Shown here: in pieces, positions 62,935-64,000 of the stretch
Layout of the letters: each line of letters opens with the position of its first letter
Position numbering within the stretch: the stretch's first letter is position 1
Assembly (NCBI RefSeq): GCF_007290395.2
Contig: NZ_CP041656.2
Coordinates: forward strand, 3,844,001-3,908,000
Direction of reading: 5' to 3'
DNA from: Bradyrhizobium cosmicum
GTDB lineage: Bacteria > Pseudomonadota > Alphaproteobacteria > Rhizobiales > Xanthobacteraceae
Length of the DNA stretch: 64,000 bases
Notes under the pieces: generated by a model
What the model was told of the DNA's origin: nothing
The model's input: the letters and a program-made list of their open reading frames with translations, nothing else
Database searches by the model: none
Made by a program: the position numbers and the translations under genes

Positions 62935-64000
62935 ATGGTCTCCAAACTGTCGATCACGCTGCTCGCCCTCGCCGCGCTGACCACGGTCGCGCAAGCGCAG
63001 GAAAAGGCCGCCGACATCATCGCTCGCGGTGAATATCTCGCCCGCGCCGGCGACTGCACCGCGTGCCATACCGCGCCGGAGGGCCGCCTGTTCGCCGGCG
63101 GCCGCGCCATGCCGACCCCGTTCGGCACGCTCTACACCTCCAACATCACGCCTGACCCGGAGACCGGGATCGGCAAGTGGAGCGCCGACGACTTCTACAA
63201 GACCATGCACAGCGGCCGCTTCCCGGACGGCGGATTGATCTATCCTGCGATGCCGTTCGCGTCCTACACCAAGGTCACGCGCGCCGACAGCGACGCGATC
63301 TTCGCGTATCTGCGCTCGATCGCGCCGGTGAACCAGAAGAACAAGCCGCACGAGCTGCGTTTCCCCTACGACAATCGGCAGCTCATCCTCGGCTGGCGCA
63401 CGCTGTTCTTCAGCGAGGGCGAGTTCAAGCCGGATCCGAAGAAATCGGCGGAATGGAATCGCGGCGCCTATCTGGTCGAAGGCCTCGGCCATTGCGGCAT
63501 GTGCCATTCGCCGATCAACGCGCTCGGCGGCACCTCGCAATCGGACGCCTTCAAGGGCGGCCTGATCCCGATGCAGAACTGGTACGCGCCTTCGCTCACG
63601 TCGAATCGCGAAGCCGGTCTCGGCGACTGGAGCATCAAGGACATCACCGACCTGCTCCAGACCGGCGTCTCGATGCGCGGCGTGGTCTACGGCCCGATGG
63701 CCGAGGTCGTGCACAATAGCCTGCAATATCTCAACGACGAGGACACCAAGGCAATGGCGGTGTACCTCAAGGGCATTGCGGAGCCCTCCCCGCCGCCGGC
63801 TCCGAGCTCGGCGCTGCCGACCACCGAGAGCAGCCTGCTGATCAGTCTCGGCAAGACCGTCTACGACAAGAACTGCGCGAGCTGTCACGGCACGCAGGGC
63901 GAAGGCAAGCCGCCGCACTGGCCGCCGCTCGCCAACAACCAGTCGATCGAGATGCAGTCGGCGGTCAACCCGATCCGCATGGTGCTCAATGGCGGCTATC
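62935..64000 (+). CDS. Triheme cytochrome c, alcohol/aldehyde dehydrogenase subunit type (partial)
   Basis: Runs off the right edge; 355 codons are visible. ATG 62935 (or the adjacent ATG 62932) starts a signal peptide (KLSITLLALAALTTVAQAQ). Three haem motifs are present: CTACHTAPEGRLFAGGRAMPTPFG, then CGMCHSPINALGG, and CASCHGTQGEGKPPHWPPLA near the end. This order and spacing matches the membrane-associated cytochrome subunit of quinoprotein or flavoprotein dehydrogenases (AdhB/GmcC type). The catalytic subunit is not in the window and may lie downstream. Confidence 0.92.
   Translation, partial: MVSKLSITLLALAALTTVAQAQEKAADIIARGEYLARAGDCTACHTAPEGRLFAGGRAMPTPFGTLYTSNITPDPETGIGKWSADDFYKTMHSGRFPDGGLIYPAMPFASYTKVTRADSDAIFAYLRSIAPVNQKNKPHELRFPYDNRQLILGWRTLFFSEGEFKPDPKKSAEWNRGAYLVEGLGHCGMCHSPINALGGTSQSDAFKGGLIPMQNWYAPSLTSNREAGLGDWSIKDITDLLQTGVSMRGVVYGPMAEVVHNSLQYLNDEDTKAMAVYLKGIAEPSPPPAPSSALPTTESSLLISLGKTVYDKNCASCHGTQGEGKPPHWPPLANNQSIEMQSAVNPIRMVLNGGY

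Overview
The window looks like a chromosomal segment of a Bradyrhizobium-type alphaproteobacterium (Rhizobiales, Nitrobacteraceae). The support is high GC with pervasive long antisense reading frames, the order dusB(nifR3)-ntrB-ntrC, ntrY-ntrX-hfq-hflX, a fused ispDF followed by cinA, several FixK/FNR-type sites (TTGA-N6-TCAA), a BA14K protein, and interspersed repeats of a kind I recall from Bradyrhizobium genomes. The assignment rests on recognition, not on a database search.

Layout. 0-3.3 kb: a minus-strand sulfatase operon in which the sulfatase-activating formylglycine-generating enzyme gene carries a one-base frameshift. 3.4-4.5 kb: AraC regulator. 4.9-14.3 kb: a low-oxygen block with PEP synthase, a clan GH-A glycosidase, PfkB sugar kinase, BacA/SbmA-like membrane protein, metallophosphoesterase, a CDP-archaeol-synthase-like membrane protein and two universal stress proteins. 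Exact FixK boxes precede ppsA, pfkB and the usp genes. 14.4-15.2 kb: periplasmic unknown. 15.3-24.3 kb: catabolic island with flavoprotein dehydrogenase, EthD-like protein, type II dehydroquinase and a TRAP transporter, divergent from a GntR regulator, an M24 peptidase-fold hydrolase and an SMP-30 lactonase.

24.4-29.4 kb: BA14K protein, PepSY membrane protein, PilZ-XRE fusion, a 53-residue membrane protein, and a divergent CBS-BON/diheme cytochrome pair sharing one FixK box. 29.4-33.8 kb: copper amine oxidase, SxxK serine hydrolase and AraC regulator. 33.8-36.4 kb: metNIQ methionine importer with a structured leader. 36.6-38.2 kb: enoyl-CoA hydratase and an envelope protein. 38.3-40.0 kb: cobalt-type nitrile hydratase alpha, beta and activator. 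40.1-47.5 kb: an FmdE-like protein, two amidotransferase-fold proteins, a FecBCD-type ABC importer and a TonB receptor. This is probably a metal-chelate uptake system and the best candidate here for something undescribed.

47.5-61.3 kb: core genes queC, mazG, hflX, hfq, ntrX, ntrY, ntrC, ntrB, dusB, ispDF and cinA. A perfect NtrC-type dyad lies in front of dusB-ntrBC. 61.3-62.2 kb: repeat-rich intergenic region. 62.2-64 kb: diheme and triheme c-type cytochromes, the second running off the window.

Integration. Two nitrogen regulatory pairs (NtrBC, NtrYX) sit beside scavenging functions for nitriles, amines and methionine. At least five exact FixK boxes tie carbon metabolism, stress proteins and cytochromes to microaerobic growth. 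No tRNA, rRNA, CRISPR array, integrase or intact insertion sequence was seen.
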